Shown piece by piece: positions 63,801 to 64,000 of a DNA stretch of 64,000 nt; within the stretch, counting starts at the first letter, position 1; every line of letters starts with the position of its first letter. The position numbers were made by a program, and so were the translations under genes. The notes beneath the pieces are model-generated. The model saw nothing but the letters and a program-made list of their open reading frames with translations, did no database searches and was not told the origin of the DNA. Source of the DNA: Corynebacterium sp. P4-C1 (GTDB lineage Bacteria; Actinomycetota; Actinomycetes; Mycobacteriales; Mycobacteriaceae); assembly GCF_030503595.1 (NCBI RefSeq), contig NZ_CP129966.1:930001-994000 (forward strand), in the 5' to 3' direction.

Positions 63801-64000
63801 TTAGCGGACTTCTTCTTGCGGCGGGCCATGCCGCCGAAGCGGCGGTTGAACTTCTCAACACGGCCAGCGGTGTCCATAACGCGCTGTGCGCCGGTCCAGA
63901 ACGGGTGCGACTCGCTGGTCACGTCGACGACGATGAGCGGGTACTCATTGCCGTCCTCCCACTGGGCGGTACGGCCGGAGGTTGCGGTGGAACGGGTCAG
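63801..64000 (-). CDS. rpmE: 50S ribosomal protein L31 type B, C-terminal part (runs off window)
   Basis: The visible 66 codons include [40 protein letters not shown] and [15 protein letters not shown] at the stop. SHPFWTG...GRVEKF is the L31 core. The type B form lacks the CxxC zinc ligands and is typical of zinc-independent ribosomes. The start lies beyond the window edge. It is cotranscribed with rpmF (37-bp gap). Confidence 0.9.

Overview
This is a high-GC, gene-dense actinobacterial chromosome segment, almost certainly from the genus Corynebacterium. The main evidence is gene order that I recognise from Corynebacterium and Mycobacterium: a response regulator, sensor kinase, HtrA protease, MogA and MscL run (mprAB-pepD-moaB2-mscL in mycobacteria, cgtR2-cgtS2 in C. 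glutamicum); a galU, gephyrin-like protein, acetyltransferase, membrane receptor run; a tatD, rpf2, ksgA, ispE, ABC-F run; and a metG, BCCT transporter, rsmI, pmt run. Many mRNAs look leaderless, or start at GTG behind AAGGA-type ribosome sites. I saw no rRNA, tRNA or CRISPR array.

Layout. 1-4.4 kb: end of a nitronate monooxygenase, pth, flavin and TrxR-like oxidoreductases, prfC. 4.4-7.3 kb: exported proteins, two of them LppP/LprE-type paralogues flanking a secreted propeller-like protein. 7.5-9.3 kb: tandem patatin-like phospholipases. 9.3-15 kb: BrkB-like membrane protein, MFS transporter, D-serine dehydratase and a broken FAD dehydrogenase. 15-17.4 kb: a two-gene operon resembling the SQD1/SQD2 sulfolipid pathway. 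17.3-22.4 kb: manA, long-form gapB, a 3-hydroxyisobutyryl-CoA hydrolase-like protein, a HAD phosphatase and a 3-methyladenine glycosylase. 22.4-24.4 kb: a secreted histidine acid phosphatase gene bracketed by a 35-bp direct repeat, apparently inserted between mpg and ppk2. 25.4-31.4 kb: 5-oxoprolinase genes (pxpA, fused pxpBC), a biotin carboxylase/BCCP protein, a YcsI-type protein and an NRAMP-type transporter. 31.5-33.9 kb: ABM monooxygenase and a Tat-exported neutral ceramidase. 34-48 kb: conserved core (ABC-F, ispE, ksgA, rpf2, tatD, HNH protein, metG, BCCT carrier, rsmI, pmt). 48-60 kb: zinc-finger anti-sigma-like protein, DoxX, a shortened Tag-like glycosylase, DUF4442, GlpR/RimJ/Glp, galU, folate cyclo-ligase, SAF protein, mscL, mogA, htrA and the two-component pair.

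60.06-63.53 kb is a mobile island. Two partial, same-orientation IS1249-like (IS256-family) copies share 224 identical bp at their left ends. They bracket a small AT-richer gene for a cysteine-containing exported protein. The right copy is interrupted by an IS3-family element that is itself damaged. An 8-bp sequence (GCAATCTT) lies 2 bp outside each outer inverted repeat, as expected for one insertion of the whole unit. The insertion sits about 21 bp upstream of the preferred start of the response regulator gene and separates it from rpmF, so it probably rewired expression of the envelope-stress operon. The window ends in ribosomal protein genes rpmF (L32) and rpmE (type B L31).

The observations most worth checking are the composite island and its effect on the two-component operon, the repeat-flanked phosphatase insertion, the SQD1/SQD2-like pair, the degraded FAD dehydrogenase, the in-frame extension beyond the propeller protein, and the Tag-like protein without zinc ligands.
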